A stretch of DNA of 64,000 nucleotides from Okapia johnstoni (GCA_024291935.2 CM044311.1:22777001-22841000); one strand, 5' to 3'. Counted from the stretch's first letter, positions 34,371-45,107 are shown. The notes: generated by a model from the letters alone, not told the origin. Numbers and translations: made by a program.

Positions 34371-34426
34371 GTGAAAGGAAGTGAAAGAAGTGAAAAGAAG
34401 TGAAACAGTCAAGGAAGTGAAAAGAA
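34371..34426 (+). promoter_or_regulatory. Array of GAAGTGAAA units with two ETS-IRF composite motifs
   Basis: Degenerate 9-11 bp purine repeats. GGAAGTGAAA at 34377-34386 and 34413-34422 matches the GGAAnnGAAA composite element bound by PU.1 with IRF4/8. Function is inference; it may be only a minisatellite. Confidence 0.35.
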
Positions 34427-34624
34427 TACCTAGAGATTAAGAACAAAATAATTCTGGGAAGTCCAAGTATTTAGAAACATGAGTTTGGATGAAGTTACAA
34501 CAAAAATAAAAGGCAGGAGGAGAAGACACTTCAATGGCAGAACTTCAGAAAAGCCCTATATCTGTGGCCACAATCTCAAAAATAAATTATTAATAGTAAG
34601 GCAATGCATCTGATTTTTAAAGTG

Positions 34625-34775
34625 TGATATGACACTTAGGTGTTTTACAAATATCATCCATTTAATCTTCATAATAAGCCCTACAAGATAGGTGCTATTA
34701 TTATCCAGTGATGAGAAAACATGGTTCAGAAATAGGTGATCTGCCCATTATTACAGGATTCTAATCCAGGCCTAC
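34625..34775 (+). mobile_element. MIR SINE
   Basis: GTGTTTTACAAATATCATCC, AATCTTCATAATAAGCCCTAC, then a decayed TTATCC-GATGAGAAAAC block and TAATCCAGG, the order of a MIR 3' region in reverse-like arrangement. Orientation is less certain than identity. Confidence 0.55.
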
Positions 34776-35154
34776 ATCTATAGTCCATTCCCATTCTACA
34801 GCAAAACATGCTACAAGTCAATGAGATTGCCAGTGAGAGAGGGGTAGAACCAAGGGCATGTAGGATAGCAGGGTGTTGAAAGAGCAGAAGGGCTTCCAGG
34901 GTGTCAGTGGGCTTTGTGACACAAGATAAAAAAAAAAAAAATCTTGGATTTGGGATCTTTCAGATGTTGGTAATATTTGAATGAATAATGTCAGTGTCAG
35001 AGTAGAAGAAATGTCATGTTGAAGAAGCAAAGACAGTTATCATATTAGAAAGAAAGAATTGTGGGATACTGCAATGCAGGATTTAAATTCAGACAAGGTA
35101 GCATGTAAATTCTGACTACTATTTAAAGGCATTAGAGTTTCTTAGCATCATTGA
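34776..35154. other. Unique sequence
   Basis: No gene recognised. A 13-14 base A run lies near 34928-34941. Confidence 0.5.
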
Positions 35155-35155
35155 C

Positions 35156-35266
35156 CTGGAGAAGCGAATGGCTACCCACTTCAGTATTCTGGCCTGGAGA
35201 ATCCCATGGACTGTACGGTCCATGGGGTCGCAGAGTCTGACAGGACTGGGCAACTTTCACTTTCAT
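35156..35266 (+). mobile_element. BovA monomer
   Basis: CCTGGAGAAGCGAATGGCTACC to GACTGGGCAACTTTCACTTTC; no tRNA-like head. Confidence 0.88.
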
Positions 35267-35572
35267 ATATTATATTGGAGAAGGAAAAGCTTCAAAAATT
35301 TTAAAGCAACATTTCATATTATACACGTTCAGCCCAAAATCCTGCATAGTTCAATATTATCATAAAAAATAAGAGTGTTATGTTTTTAAATTTATGGACA
35401 ATAAATATCTCTTCAACGTTCCTTTTGACTGAAAGCTATTGACATTTAGCAGTAAGTTGTTTTTCACTGGTCAGTTTGTGGTGTCATTGTGGCAATATTG
35501 AGTAAGCAAGAAAAAAAGAAAAGAGCTTGGTAAATATGAGTCTAAGTCCTTTTGATAGTCACTGACTACTAC

Positions 35573-35755
35573 TTAACCTCTCAGACCTCAAGAAAGCGAA
35601 TCTGTAAAACGGAAAATAATATATTTCCACATGGCAGTGGATTAAAGACAAAATCTGTATAACTGTTTAACCCTTCAGATTTCAAGAAAGCTAATCTTTA
35701 AAATAGGGAAAATAGTATATTTCCACATGGTGGTGGATTAAAGACAAAAACTATC
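35573..35755 (+). repeat. Tandem duplication, about 94 bp, of a MIR-like segment
   Basis: Unit 1 (35573-35666) and unit 2 (35667-35755) share TTAACC-x-TCAGA-x-x-TCAAGAAAGC, ATATTTCCACATGG and GTGGATTAAAGACAAAA. The start resembles the MIR TTAACCTCTCTGAGCCTCA block. The units differ at about ten positions, so the duplication is not recent. Confidence 0.85.
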
Positions 35756-35786
35756 TATTTGTTTTTATATAATAAATAATCATTGT

Positions 35787-35988
35787 GTGTGTTAGTCACT
35801 CAGTCTTGTCTGACTATGATCCCATGGACTCCAGCCCACCAGACTCCTCTGTCCATGGAATTTTCCAGGCAAGGATATGGGGAGTAGGTTGCCATTTCCT
35901 TCCGCAGGGAATCTTCTTGACCCAGGTTCAAATGGAAGTCTCCCGAGCTGCAGGCAGATTCTGTACTGTCTAAGTCACCAGAGGAGCC
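35787..35988 (-). mobile_element. Bov-tA SINE
   Basis: Reverse orientation: GTTAGTCACTCAGTCTTGTC ... TTTTCCAGGCAAGGATATGG ... tRNA-like head CAGGCAGATTCTGTACTGTC. Confidence 0.92.
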
Positions 35989-36010
35989 ATTAGTGTCAAT
36001 ACTTATAACA

Positions 36011-36232
36011 TTTCTCAGGTGGTGCTAGTGGTAAAAACCTGCCTGTCAATGCAGGAGAGATCAGAGAAACAGGTTGGATCCCTGGGTGGGGAAGATCCCT
36101 GGAGGAGGAAATGGCAACCCACTCCAGTATCAGAGAGAAACTGCCTAGGGAATGCCATAGGCAGAGGAACATGGTGGGCTGTGGTTCATAGGGTCACAAA
36201 GAGTCAGACACGACTGAAGAGACTTAGCACAG
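36011..36232 (+). mobile_element. Bov-tA SINE
   Basis: TTTCTCAGGTGGTGCTAGTGG head, CAACCCACTCCAGTATC core, GACTTAGCACAGAACAAC end. AGTGTCAATACT near 35992 and AGTGTCAGTACT near 36238 may be its target duplication. CAGAGAGAAAC in the core looks like a local copy of CAGAGAAAC in the head. Confidence 0.9.
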
Positions 36233-36514
36233 AACAACAGTGTCAGTACTAACAGATATATAAATGGCATGTTTGTATTATATTGTTGATATAGTAAAAA
36301 CCCATACCTTCATACAAAAATATAATCGTATATACATACATGTCTTTCTCTCATATTATTATTTTTAAGAATATCCCTAATCCTGATATATAAAGTTTTC
36401 TATAATATAAAAACCTGTACTTATTGCTTTATAAAATAATCTCAATTCACATACAATCTCAGTGAAGAAGGCATTGTTCTCTCTATTATGGATAAATTAA
36501 CTGATGCTCAAAGA

Positions 36515-36640
36515 TGCTGCTGCTAAGTCATTTCAGTTGTGTCCTACTCTTTGTGACCCCATGGACTGTGGCCCACCAAGCTCCTCTGTCTATGGAATTC
36601 ACCAGGCAAGAATACTGGAGTGCGTTGCCATTTCCATTTA
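36515..36640 (-). mobile_element. BovA/BOV-A2 half
   Basis: Reverse-oriented (GCT)n start, AAGTCATTTCAGTTGTGTCC, then one BovA unit to GCGTTGCCATTTCC. It is a monomeric remnant with the AGC tail typical of BOV-A2. Confidence 0.85.
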
Positions 36641-37610
36641 AAAATATTTTAGCTTCATTTTGCTAATAAGTTGCATAAAAATTAGTTCATTATATTTTCC
36701 TTCCACTGTATTCATTCAATTAGGTTTTGTTAAAATGTCATTAATAAAAAGAGTTTTATGATGTATTCTAACAGGCACTTCCAGGACACAAGGAAATTAA
36801 ATGTGTTAGTGGTTAAAATTATGTAACTGTTTAAATCTATGTATTAACTAATTCACTATTACAAAATCAAACTTCGATTAGCCAAAAGCTGAAATTATAA
36901 AAGTTACTTAAAAAATAAGCCAAAATGAGTAGAAAAACTACAATATAAAAAGGGAATAGTACGAAGTTGAAAATAAAATCACTAAATATATTAATAGGAG
37001 ATCAAATATATGAAAAGCCAGTTGACAATTCATTATAGTAAGACTATATCAAAATAAATATTGTATAGGCATTCCATAGTCCAATGAACACAACATAAAA
37101 TTATCACAATGTTTAAATGAGGAGACAGTAATTTTTAGATATGCTTAGTGAGCTGAAATCATATTAAGTTGTTTTTCACCAAGGTGATAGGGTGTCCCTC
37201 ACCCAGATTATACTGATACTTACTTTCTATACGTATGGAGTATTCCAAAGTTATGTTTTCTTTAGTATTTGTCTTTATTCTATACCTCCTAACTAATAAA
37301 TTACAAAAAATATGATTTTTACTAACAATTCTGTAGTAATATTAAACATGTTGACTAATTTCCATCAGTATATATTATTTTACCAAAATACGTTAATCAA
37401 AATTGAGTTTAATTTTGTTCTCACACATATTCAATGATTTAAAGAATTCAGTTTTTGACTTGCAGCTCCCACAACCACATGAGCTAATTCCTCAAAATAA
37501 ATCTTTCATTATGTATAAATGAAAAATTATATAAAATGATTCATTATATGTATGTGAAAGTTAATAGATTATATATAAATGAAAGAGATTTATTTTAAGA
37601 AATTAGCTCA
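36641..37610. other. Unique AT-rich sequence
   Basis: No gene or repeat recognised. Confidence 0.55.
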
Positions 37611-37818
37611 TGAGAAGAGTCGACTCGTTGGAAAAGACTCTGTAGCTGGAAAAGATTGAGGGCAGGAGGAGAAGGGGACAACAGAGGATGAGATGATTGG
37701 CTGGCATCACTGACATGAGTTTGAGCAAGCTCCAGGAGATGGTGAAGGACAGGGAACCCTGGCATGTTGCAGTCCATGGGGTAGCAGAGATTCAGACACA
37801 ACTGAGTGACTGAACAAC
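37611..37818 (+). mobile_element. BovB extreme 3' end
   Basis: GAAGAGTCGACTCGTTGG, GGGCAGGAGGAGAAGGGG and ACAACAGAGGATGAGATG, then GAGTGACTGAACAACAA. Heavily 5'-truncated; it leads straight into an AT microsatellite. Confidence 0.93.
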
Positions 37819-37820
37819 AA

Positions 37821-37822
37821 TA

Positions 37823-37869
<47 letters not shown>

Positions 37870-37890
37870 ATATATATAAATACATATATC
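37821..37890. repeat. (TA)n microsatellite
   Basis: Long near-perfect TA array at the 3' end of the BovB piece; self-complementary and probably length-variable. Confidence 0.95.
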
Positions 37891-38698
37891 CTGCTGATTC
37901 TGTGTCTGTAAATATTATATGTGTATATGTACATATGTAGTATGATGTTCACAATTTTGGTTCTTAGTAGAAACATATATATTAAAAACATATTTTATAA
38001 TACATGTTTTTTTAAACATCCAACATTTCATGTATCAGTTGAAAAATAATTACCTTTCTGAAAGAGAAGAGCAGAAGTGATGAAAAATACAGAGACTAAC
38101 AGCCAAGCTTCACCTGGATCAATAAAGCATCATACCCCCCGCCAAAAAAAAAAAGTGTAGAAAAAGAGTGAGAAAGCAAATTAAACAGTACATAACGTTG
38201 TCTGTGAATTTTCTCATAAAATGAAAGGGGTCTGACTGATGGGGAAACTTCTTCTCGCAGAGGAAGAATAATGCAATTTGTCCAGCTCACCTGATAAAAT
38301 GTACTCTTAAAAGGTTAATATTCTTCCAATCCTCTACAAATTTTGAACAGAATTAAGAATGAAGAAGAAATTGAAAGGCAGATAAAGAGAATGTCCACAA
38401 CATATAGAGCTTCTGTATAAATAATTCCAGATCACCATATTCCCTTTGAAGACATGAATCTATAATCATTTTCCAGCATAAAGGAGGCTATATTTCTCCA
38501 ATTTTATTTCCTCCTGTTATTTTAGTAGCCATTGAGAAAGTGAGTCAGCTCTGAGAAGCTTATCTTGTTCTTTTTCCTCAAGTAATATGTGAGCTCCAAA
38601 AATGATGAGATCATTGCTTATCTCATCAGTTGTGGTCATTAGAGTTTCACCATCTGAGTATGATATACAGGCAGTATCTTACACATAAATTTTTTGCC
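37891..38698. other. Unique sequence
   Basis: No gene recognised. A CCCCCCGCC-A11 stretch near 38135-38154 is a local composition break. A 64-codon frame at 38290-38096 spans it and is not supported. Confidence 0.5.
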
Positions 38699-38845
38699 TT
38701 GAAGAATCACCTGGAATACTTTTTCTTTTAAAAAACAGCTTATTGTCAGAGATTTCACTTGAGTTGATCTGGGAGGAAGCTTAAATACTGGTTTTTAAAA
38801 GACCCCCAGATGATTAGAAACCTTGATGTGATTTACACTGGTCCA
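38699..38845. mobile_element. MER5-like hAT MITE
   Basis: AGAATCACCTGGAATAC at one end and CCCCAGATGATTAGAAACC toward the other mirror the MER5A ends as I remember them. Strongly diverged. Confidence 0.5.
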
Positions 38846-39105
38846 CTTGGATCATCTCTTGAAATTACTGGGAAGTTACCATTTTTTTCACCATCGTCTA
38901 ACTATAGCTTTTCTTTGAGATAAAGCCTATGTGTGAAGATGAATGCTGACTTTGAAAGGGAAGTGGTGATCTTTGCACTTAGTCATAATAGCAAACACAC
39001 CAGTTGGTTTTTGTAATCTGTACTGAATTCTGGAGAACAAGTTAAGCAAAAAGGTACAATGCAAGAGAAAGTTCATGTTCCAGTACATATCTGTAAAGTG
39101 TGTCT

Positions 39106-39315
39106 GTGTGCTTAGTCCTGTCTGACTCTTTGTGACCCCATGGACTGTAGCCCATCAGACTCCTCTGTCCATGGGATTTCCCACACAAGAATACTGGAGT
39201 CAGTAGCCATTTCCTATATTCAGAGGATCTTCCCAATCCAGGGATCAAACCCATGTCTCTTGCATCTCCTCCACTAGCAGCTGGATTCTTTGCCACTATG
39301 CCACCTGGAGAAGCC
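39106..39315 (-). mobile_element. Bov-tA SINE
   Basis: Reverse orientation: GCTTAGTCCTGTCTGACTC ... CACACAAGAATACTGGAGTC ... AGGGATCAAACCCATG ... GCCACCTGGAGAAGCC. Confidence 0.93.
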
Positions 39316-39412
39316 ATAACTCTAAAGTGCAATCACTAATTATCAAAATGATTTATTTTATAAACAATTGAAAAAAGGATCCAAACTTTTTTCCCCTTAG
39401 TATATAGTATGG

Positions 39413-39632
39413 GTTGGCTTCCTCAATGGCTGAGTAGTGAAGAATCCACCTGCCAGTACAGAAGACTTGGGTTTGATCCCTGGGTTGGGAAGATCCCCTG
39501 GAATAGGAAATGGCAACCCACTCCATTATTCTTACCTGGGAAATCCCATGGACAGAGAAGTCTGGCGGGCTACAGTCCATGGTGTCCCCCCAAAATTTGG
39601 ACACCACTTAGCGATTAAACAACAACAAAAGT
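39413..39632 (+). mobile_element. Bov-tA SINE with CAA-rich tail
   Basis: GTTGGCTTCCTCAATGGCTG head, GGGTTTGATCCCTGG B box, core, and an end at GCGATTAAACAACAACAAAAG. The (CAA)n tail is like the BovB tail at 11398. Confidence 0.93.
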
Positions 39633-40051
39633 ATACTGTGGGTACTTGGTGGTACAATGCTTTGGAGATTCTCTTGAGCAACACAGACTTGACAGTATTA
39701 TTTAACCACTCAAAATACATTTCTTTTCTCAACATGGAAGTTAGAGTTTAAGCTGAAATAAAAATTTTACAAATATGAGCCTTTTCTTCATATATCTATT
39801 ACCCAGTTCTCTATAAACTATAGAGATAACTGTGTTAAGACTCAACAGGCAGGTTGAAGGTATGTCACCTGTGGCAAACACATTAACCCTGAGTATCAGA
39901 GAATGATGCACCAGCATTTTATTATAAATACAAAAGCAAAAGCTAATGCTTCACTCCAGACTATGTATATCAGTACTTACATTTCAACATGATGAGAAGG
40001 CAACTACTATACATATTTTATTTTGAGATACACAGGGAGTTATTTCAAACG
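39633..40051. other. Unique sequence
   Basis: No gene or repeat recognised. Confidence 0.5.
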
Positions 40052-40199
40052 AATGAGATGGTTGGATGGCATCATCGATTCAATGGACATGAGTTTGAGT
40101 GAACTCTGGGAGTTGGTGATGGACAGGGAGGCTTGGCATGCTGCAGTCCATGGGGTTGCAAAGAGTTGGACATGACTCAGTGACTTAACTGAACTGAAC
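40052..40199 (+). mobile_element. BovB extreme 3' end
   Basis: CGAATGAGATGGTTGGATGG, ACTCTGGGAGTTGGTGATGG, ending GTGACTTAACTGAACTGAAC. Confidence 0.92.
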
Positions 40200-40461
40200 A
40201 TTGAATGGAAGTGGATTTAGGAGGTAGAGTAGAATGGAATCAAAGAAAGGAAAAATCATATGCAATCATATGAGAAGTAAAGTTGTTTGAAGGGACTAGA
40301 ACAAATATTTTAAATTGAGTAGAACAAAATTTATAACACGAGGCTATTCACTTTTATATTAGATTTTTATTTGCTGCCATAGGAAATTATCACAAATGTG
40401 GTGGTTTTAAACAAGATGAATTTACTGTCTGTAAGTAAGATTTCTTATTCAGGCCTTACTG

Positions 40462-40674
40462 TTGTTGTTTAGTAGCTAAGTCGTGTTCCACTCTTTTGCG
40501 ACCCCACGGAGTGTAGCCTACCAGGCTCCTTGTCCATGGGATTTCCCAGGCAGGAATACGGGAGTGGGTTACCATTTCCTTATCCAGGGCATCTACCCGA
40601 CCCAGGGATTGAACTCACGTCTCCTGCATTGGTAGGCAGATTCTTTACCACTGAGCCACCTTGGAAGCCCGATG
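40462..40674 (-). mobile_element. Bov-tA SINE inside the MaLR LTR
   Basis: Reverse orientation, GTT-rich tail first, tRNA-like head ending GCCACCTTGGAAGCCC. Target duplication CAGGCCTTACTG at 40450-40461 and 40675-40686 (near these bounds), perfect over 12 bp. Confidence 0.95.
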
Positions 40675-40850
40675 CAGGCCTTACTGGGCTAAAGGACTGT
40701 GTTTCTGAAAGCTTTAGGGGAGAATCCATTTTCTTACCTTTCCCACTTCTTCCTTCATTTTTAGAGCTAGCAAAAATGTGTGTCTTCCTGCCTTTCTTCT
40801 GTGGTTACATCTCCTTCTGACTAATTTAAGGATTCCAGTGATCATATCAG

Positions 40851-41072
40851 ACTTCCCAGGTGGCACTAGTGGTAAAGAACCTGTCTGCCAATGCAGGAGA
40901 CATAAGAGACTCAGGTTTGATCAATGAGTCGGGGAGATCCTCTAGAGGAGACCATGGCAACCCACTCCAGGATTCTTGCCTGGAGAATCCCATGGCCAGA
41001 GGAGTCTGGCAGGCTACAGTCCATGGGGTCGCAAAGAGTCAGACACAACTGAAGTGACTTAGCATGCATGTA
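40851..41072 (+). mobile_element. Bov-tA SINE inside the MaLR LTR
   Basis: ACTTCCCAGGTGGCACTAGTGG head to AGTGACTTAGCATGCATGTA. Target duplication CAGTGATCATATCAG (40836-40850) and CAGCGATCGTATCAG (41073-41087), 13 of 15 matching. Confidence 0.95.
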
Positions 41073-41272
41073 CAGCGATCGTATCAGGCATTTCCAATTA
41101 TCATCGAGGATAATCTTTCTATTTTAAGGTCAGCTGATTAGCAACCTAAATTCCATCTTCAATTTTATTTTCCCTTTGCCATGTAGCATAACATATTCAT
41201 AGGTTCCAAGGACAGAGATATCTCTTGAGGTGGGAGTGGTCATTATTCTGCTTAATATGACCATTAACTTAA

Positions 41273-41475
41273 TCACTCCTGGTGGCTCAGATAGTAAAGA
41301 ATCTGCCTGTAATGTGAGAGGCCCAGGTTCGATCCCTGGGTCGGGAAGATCCCCTGGAGAAGGAAATGGCAACCCACTCCAGTATTCTTCCCTGGAAAAT
41401 TCCACAGATGGAGAAGCCTGGCAAGCTATAGTCCATGGGGTTGCAAAGATTTGGACATGACTGAGAGACTACACT
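41273..41475 (+). mobile_element. Bov-tA SINE with intact B box
   Basis: CTCCTGGTGGCTCAGATAGT head; GGTTCGATCCC at 41326-41336 is a perfect pol III B box; ends GAGAGACTACACTTC. Short direct repeats ACTTAAT flank it. It sits at the outer edge of the MaLR LTR. Confidence 0.93.
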
Positions 41476-41480
41476 TCACT

Positions 41481-41774
41481 TAATTCCAGAGAATCAAACA
41501 GCTGCTATCTGCTACCTCTTAGGAGAGCAGGAAAAGTGTCCTCTTCTCTTGTGTCCTCTAGAGAAGTCATTTCTCTTGGTTCCCAGCAGGACAAAGTTAC
41601 AGAATTAAAATCTACAGATATATGCTAATAGGTCTTCCATTTAGAGGCTACTATTTAAAAATTCTCATCTTAGCACAGCTGCTATTTGCAAATAGGCATG
41701 ATTTGCTTATGAACTATCCACATAAATGATGTTATCTTTTTTAAGATACTACGTAGTCCAATTTAGTGGCCATT
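41481..41774. other. Unique sequence
   Basis: Nothing recognised. Confidence 0.45.
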
Positions 41775-41787
41775 ATAGTGGCAAAAC

Positions 41788-42053
41788 GGAGAAGGCAATG
41801 GCACCCCACTCCAGTACTCTTACCTGGAAAATCCCATGGACGGAGGAGCCTGGTAGGCTACAGTCCATAGGGTCGCTAAGAGTCGGACACGACTGAGCGA
41901 CTTCACTTTAACTTTTCCCTTTCATGCACTGGAGAAGGAAATGGCAACCCACTCCAGTATTCTTGCCTGGAGAATCCTAGGGACGGCGGAGACTGGTGAG
42001 CTCCCGTCTATGGGGTTGCACAGAGTCGGACACGACTGAAGCGACTTAGCAGC
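41788..42053 (+). mobile_element. BOV-A2 dimeric SINE, with target-site duplication
   Basis: CGGAGAAGGCAATGGCACCC, two BovA units with the CACTTTAACTTTTCCC linker, ending CGACTTAGCAGC. Direct repeats ATAGTGGCAAAA start at 41775 and 42054. Close to consensus. Confidence 0.97.
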
Positions 42054-42201
42054 ATAGTGGCAAAAACATCAAAAAGGAAACCATCATAATGCTGGTTTGG
42101 GGCAAACCACTTACAATCTTTGTGTTTCCATGGCTCAACTATAACTAGTAGTTTATAACAGAAACTACAAAGGTCCCGTGCAACCCCACTCTTTAAAAGT
42201 T

Positions 42202-42378
42202 TGCTCAGGGCTGGTGCACTGGGATGACCCAGAGGGATGGGATGGGGAGGGAGGTGGGAGGGGGGTTCAGGATGGGGAACAAATGTAAACCCATGGCTGA
42301 TACATATCAATGTATAACAAAAATCACTACAATATTGTAAAGTAATTAGCCTTCAACTAAAATAAATAAATTAAAAAA
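42202..42378 (+). mobile_element. L1-BT 3' UTR, 5'-truncated, with target-site duplication
   Basis: TGCTCAGGGCTGGTGCACTG, the G-rich block at 42234-42265, AATATTGTAAAGTAATTAGCC and an A-rich tail. AAAAGTTT at 42195-42202 and 42379-42386 is the target duplication. The second copy at 44763 starts at the same base of the element. Confidence 0.93.
42234..42265 (+). other. G-quadruplex-capable G tract
   Basis: Six runs of three or more G separated by one to three bases, in the L1 3' UTR. Confidence 0.75.
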
Positions 42379-42386
42379 AAAAGTTT

Positions 42387-43004
42387 ATGGTATATGCTAT
42401 CAAACACAGATTTCCTATAAAGATCTTGAATCATTTTCCTTACACATCTAATGCTCTCCGTTTTTGAAATACTGACAGGCTGGAGTATGTGTAGGAAAGG
42501 CAAGCAAATTATAATTTAGTTCATAAAAACAACACGTAACATGATTCTTACGGTGATTCCACTGTTTTTTTGAATTTTCCCTTGTTAAACCTCTGGAAAT
42601 ATCGTTACTTTTAAAACTACACTAGATAGTTTAGGTAGAATTAAGATAACTTTGTGTCCTTCTTCTAAACATGAAATAAGTGATGCAGTGAGTGGACAAT
42701 GCAGCAGGGCAGTCAATCTACAGACTAGGGTTGGGCCACATATTCAGTTGATTTCCACACAACATCTAGCCCCTGAATATCCTTCCAAAGTGCAAATCCA
42801 CAATTTGAAAATCTAGACAGCAATGAACTGGAACCCCAAGAGGGATTTCTGAAAGTATAATTTGTTGGACACTTCTAAAGTAAGAAATGATTCTGTTATT
42901 GCTACCTTTTCAATTTCTGCACATGGACTACTCTTGGTTCAGCATACTTATCATGCTCGTAAGCACATATAGATCCCACCTAAGAGAATATTTTAAATGT
43001 ATTT
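42387..43004. other. Unique sequence
   Basis: No gene or repeat recognised. Confidence 0.5.
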
Positions 43005-43009
43005 GTACA

Positions 43010-43645
43010 AAGTATTAGGTTTCTATTGACGCTATTAGTAACAAATGACTACTAACTTAGGGCCTTAAGTAGCACTCATGTACGATCTCACAGTGTCTGT
43101 GCTTCAGAAATATTAGCAAAACAGAAAAGATTTGGGTTTTGGCATGAGTCCAAAGTCAAGGTGCTCTCAAGCCTATGCTCCATTCTGGAGGTTCTATGGT
43201 TGTTCACAGAATTCAGTTCTATGTGGTTGCAGGGCTAACTTTCCATTTTTTTTCTGGCTTTCTGCCCAGGGTTGTTGTCTTCTTCTTGATGCCATGGCAT
43301 TCCTTGGTTTTGGTTCCTTTCTTCCAACTTCCATGCCAGCAAGTAAGGTTGAATCTTTTCAAGTTTGAATCTCTGACCTCTCCTTGTGCCAAATCTCTTC
43401 CCTGTCTTCCTTTTCTATTGCATCTCTCTGACATTTTTATCTTCCTCTGCTTCTCTTAAAGGTCAGTGTGATTATACTAGATCCAAAATAATCTACTTAT
43501 TTAAGGTCAGTTGATATGTACTCTTAATTTCATCTGCTAAATCCTTTCCCAGCAGTACATAAGTACATAGACTCATATTTGATTGAATAACCACAGGATG
43601 GGAATCTTGAGGTATCATTTTCAGAATTCTTCCTACCACACATAG
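43010..43645 (-). mobile_element. MaLR-type LTR (MLT1-like)
   Basis: Reverse orientation: GTTTCTATTGACGCTATTAG, CATTCTGGAGGTTCTATGG, CTTGGTTTTGGTTCC, TCTCTGACCTCTCC, AAGGTCAGTTGATATG, ending near TCTTCCTACCACAC. The order parallels the LTR at 40345-41262. Frames of 71-94 codons in it are chance. Confidence 0.65.
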
Positions 43646-43904
43646 GAATTAAATTTAAGATTTTATTTCATTTTTACAGTGCCTCGCAAACTCACTTTTG
43701 CAACAGAAACATGATGAAATAAATCAGAGAAATAAAACTGTACACCTAAATACTGATTTGTTATTGGTAGTATATACTCAGTTGAGTGTTTTTATTTCTA
43801 TGATCTAAGGCAGGATGGTTGCTTTCCATGTTCCTGTGGACAGACTTTGCACTCTAGGGTGTGTGCATAGACTTAGAGAACTGTATATAATTTAACTCAG
43901 CATT

Positions 43905-44208
43905 CAGTTCATTCAGTTCAGTTCAGTCGCCCAGTCATGTCTGACTCTGCAACCCCATGGACTGCAGCACTCCAGGCTTCCCTGTCCAACAACAACTCCC
44001 GAAGCCTACTCAAACTCATGTCTATCACATCGGTGACACCATCCAATCATCTCATCCTCTGTCATCCCCTTCTCTTCCTGCCTTCAATCTTTCCCAGCAT
44101 CAGGGTCTTTTCCAATGAGTCAGTTCTTTACATCAGGTGGTCAAAGTATTGGAGCTTCAGCATCAGTCCTTCCAATGAATATTCAGGAGTGATTTCCTTT
44201 AGGATTTC
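43905..44208 (-). mobile_element. BovB 3' end, 5'-truncated
   Basis: Starts with TTCAGTTCAGTTCAGTC (the pentanucleotide tail reversed), continues through CCGAAGCCTACTCAAACTC and CTTCAGCATCAGTCCTTCC. A 190-codon plus-strand frame (43937-44509) reads across it antisense and is not a gene. Confidence 0.93.
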
Positions 44209-44753
44209 CTTAGGACTTTCCTTGCATCCATTTTCCCCAAGGGTTGCTTATCAATGTCCTAGTGGCATGTTGCTTTGTTATTATTGTCACTGGTTGTCAG
44301 GTATATTGTTCTCCACTTCTTTAACTCTTGCCTGTCTGTATTTACACCTCTTGGTAGCAGATGCTGTATTTTCTACCCGGAAGAAAATCACTGGGTATCC
44401 TCATCATTTCCTCTTCGCTATTGATACTCTTTATATGCTCAATCATCACACTGATTTTCCTTCTAACTTTAAAACAACAGTTTTACTCGGGTGTGATTTC
44501 TGCTTGTAAAGATTATGATGTGCCTTATGCTCACAGATTAAATTTCAGTCAATGTTTTGAGTGAATTGCTTTTCCCACCAGTTGACCCTTGCTGAATACC
44601 TTTGGATTTATTTATTTTCTAAATTGGCTCTTCTGGCTCAAGTCTATGTTTTCCAGGCTTTTCCTATATGTACCCAATCGAGGAAGGCTTGAAGTAAGCC
44701 TTGTTCACATTTCCAGTTTTCTAGTTCCACCAGTTCTCAGCAAAGTCATGCAT
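44209..44753. other. Unique sequence
   Basis: No gene or repeat recognised. Confidence 0.5.
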
Positions 44754-44762
44754 TAAAAGGAC

Positions 44763-44970
44763 TGCTCAGGGCTGGGGCAATGGGATGACCCAGAGGGATG
44801 GGATGGGGAGGGAGGTGGGAGGGGGGTTCAGGATGGGGAACACATGTAAACCCATGGCTTATTCATGTCAATGTATGGCAAAAACTACTACAATATTGTA
44901 AAGTAATTAGCCCCCAACTAAAATAAATAAATTTATTATAAAAAATAAAAATAAATAAAAAATAAATAAA
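44763..44970 (+). mobile_element. L1-BT 3' UTR, 5'-truncated, with target-site duplication
   Basis: TGCTCAGGGCTGGGGCAATG, G-rich block 44795-44826, AATATTGTAAAGTAATTAGCC and a long AAAT-rich tail. TAAAAGGAC at 44754-44762 and 44971-44979 is a perfect target duplication. Confidence 0.95.
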
Positions 44971-45107
44971 TAAAAGGACCAGTCCAACTTTTTCCTTGCC
45001 CCCTCACACAGAGTAACCCAGAAAGGACAAGTATAATAAAATTGATAAGTGAGTGATAAAGAACTGGGCAACTGTGACACATCCCTTAGTTGAGAAGGAT
45101 AGTGCAT

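Larger units (their letters stand above)
40345..41262 (-). mobile_element. MaLR-type LTR (MLT1-like), split by two Bov-tA
   Basis: Three pieces: 40345-40461 (TTGCTGCCATAGGAAATTATC), 40675-40850 (CTTTAGGGGAGAATCC) and 41073-41262 (AAGGTCAGCTGATTAGCAACC, CCTTTGCCATGTAGCATAAC, GGTCATTATTCTGC). In this order they make one reverse-oriented LTR of the ERVL-MaLR kind as I remember it. Two Bov-tA in opposite orientations interrupt it. Confidence 0.75.

Noticed and set aside
41326..41336. Perfect pol III B box, considered as a tRNA gene
   Set aside because: It belongs to the tRNA-like head of a Bov-tA SINE; no cloverleaf with acceptor and anticodon arms.
43937..44509. 190-codon plus-strand open frame
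   Set aside because: Its first half is antisense to a BovB 3' end and the rest is unique sequence; no family motif or gene context.
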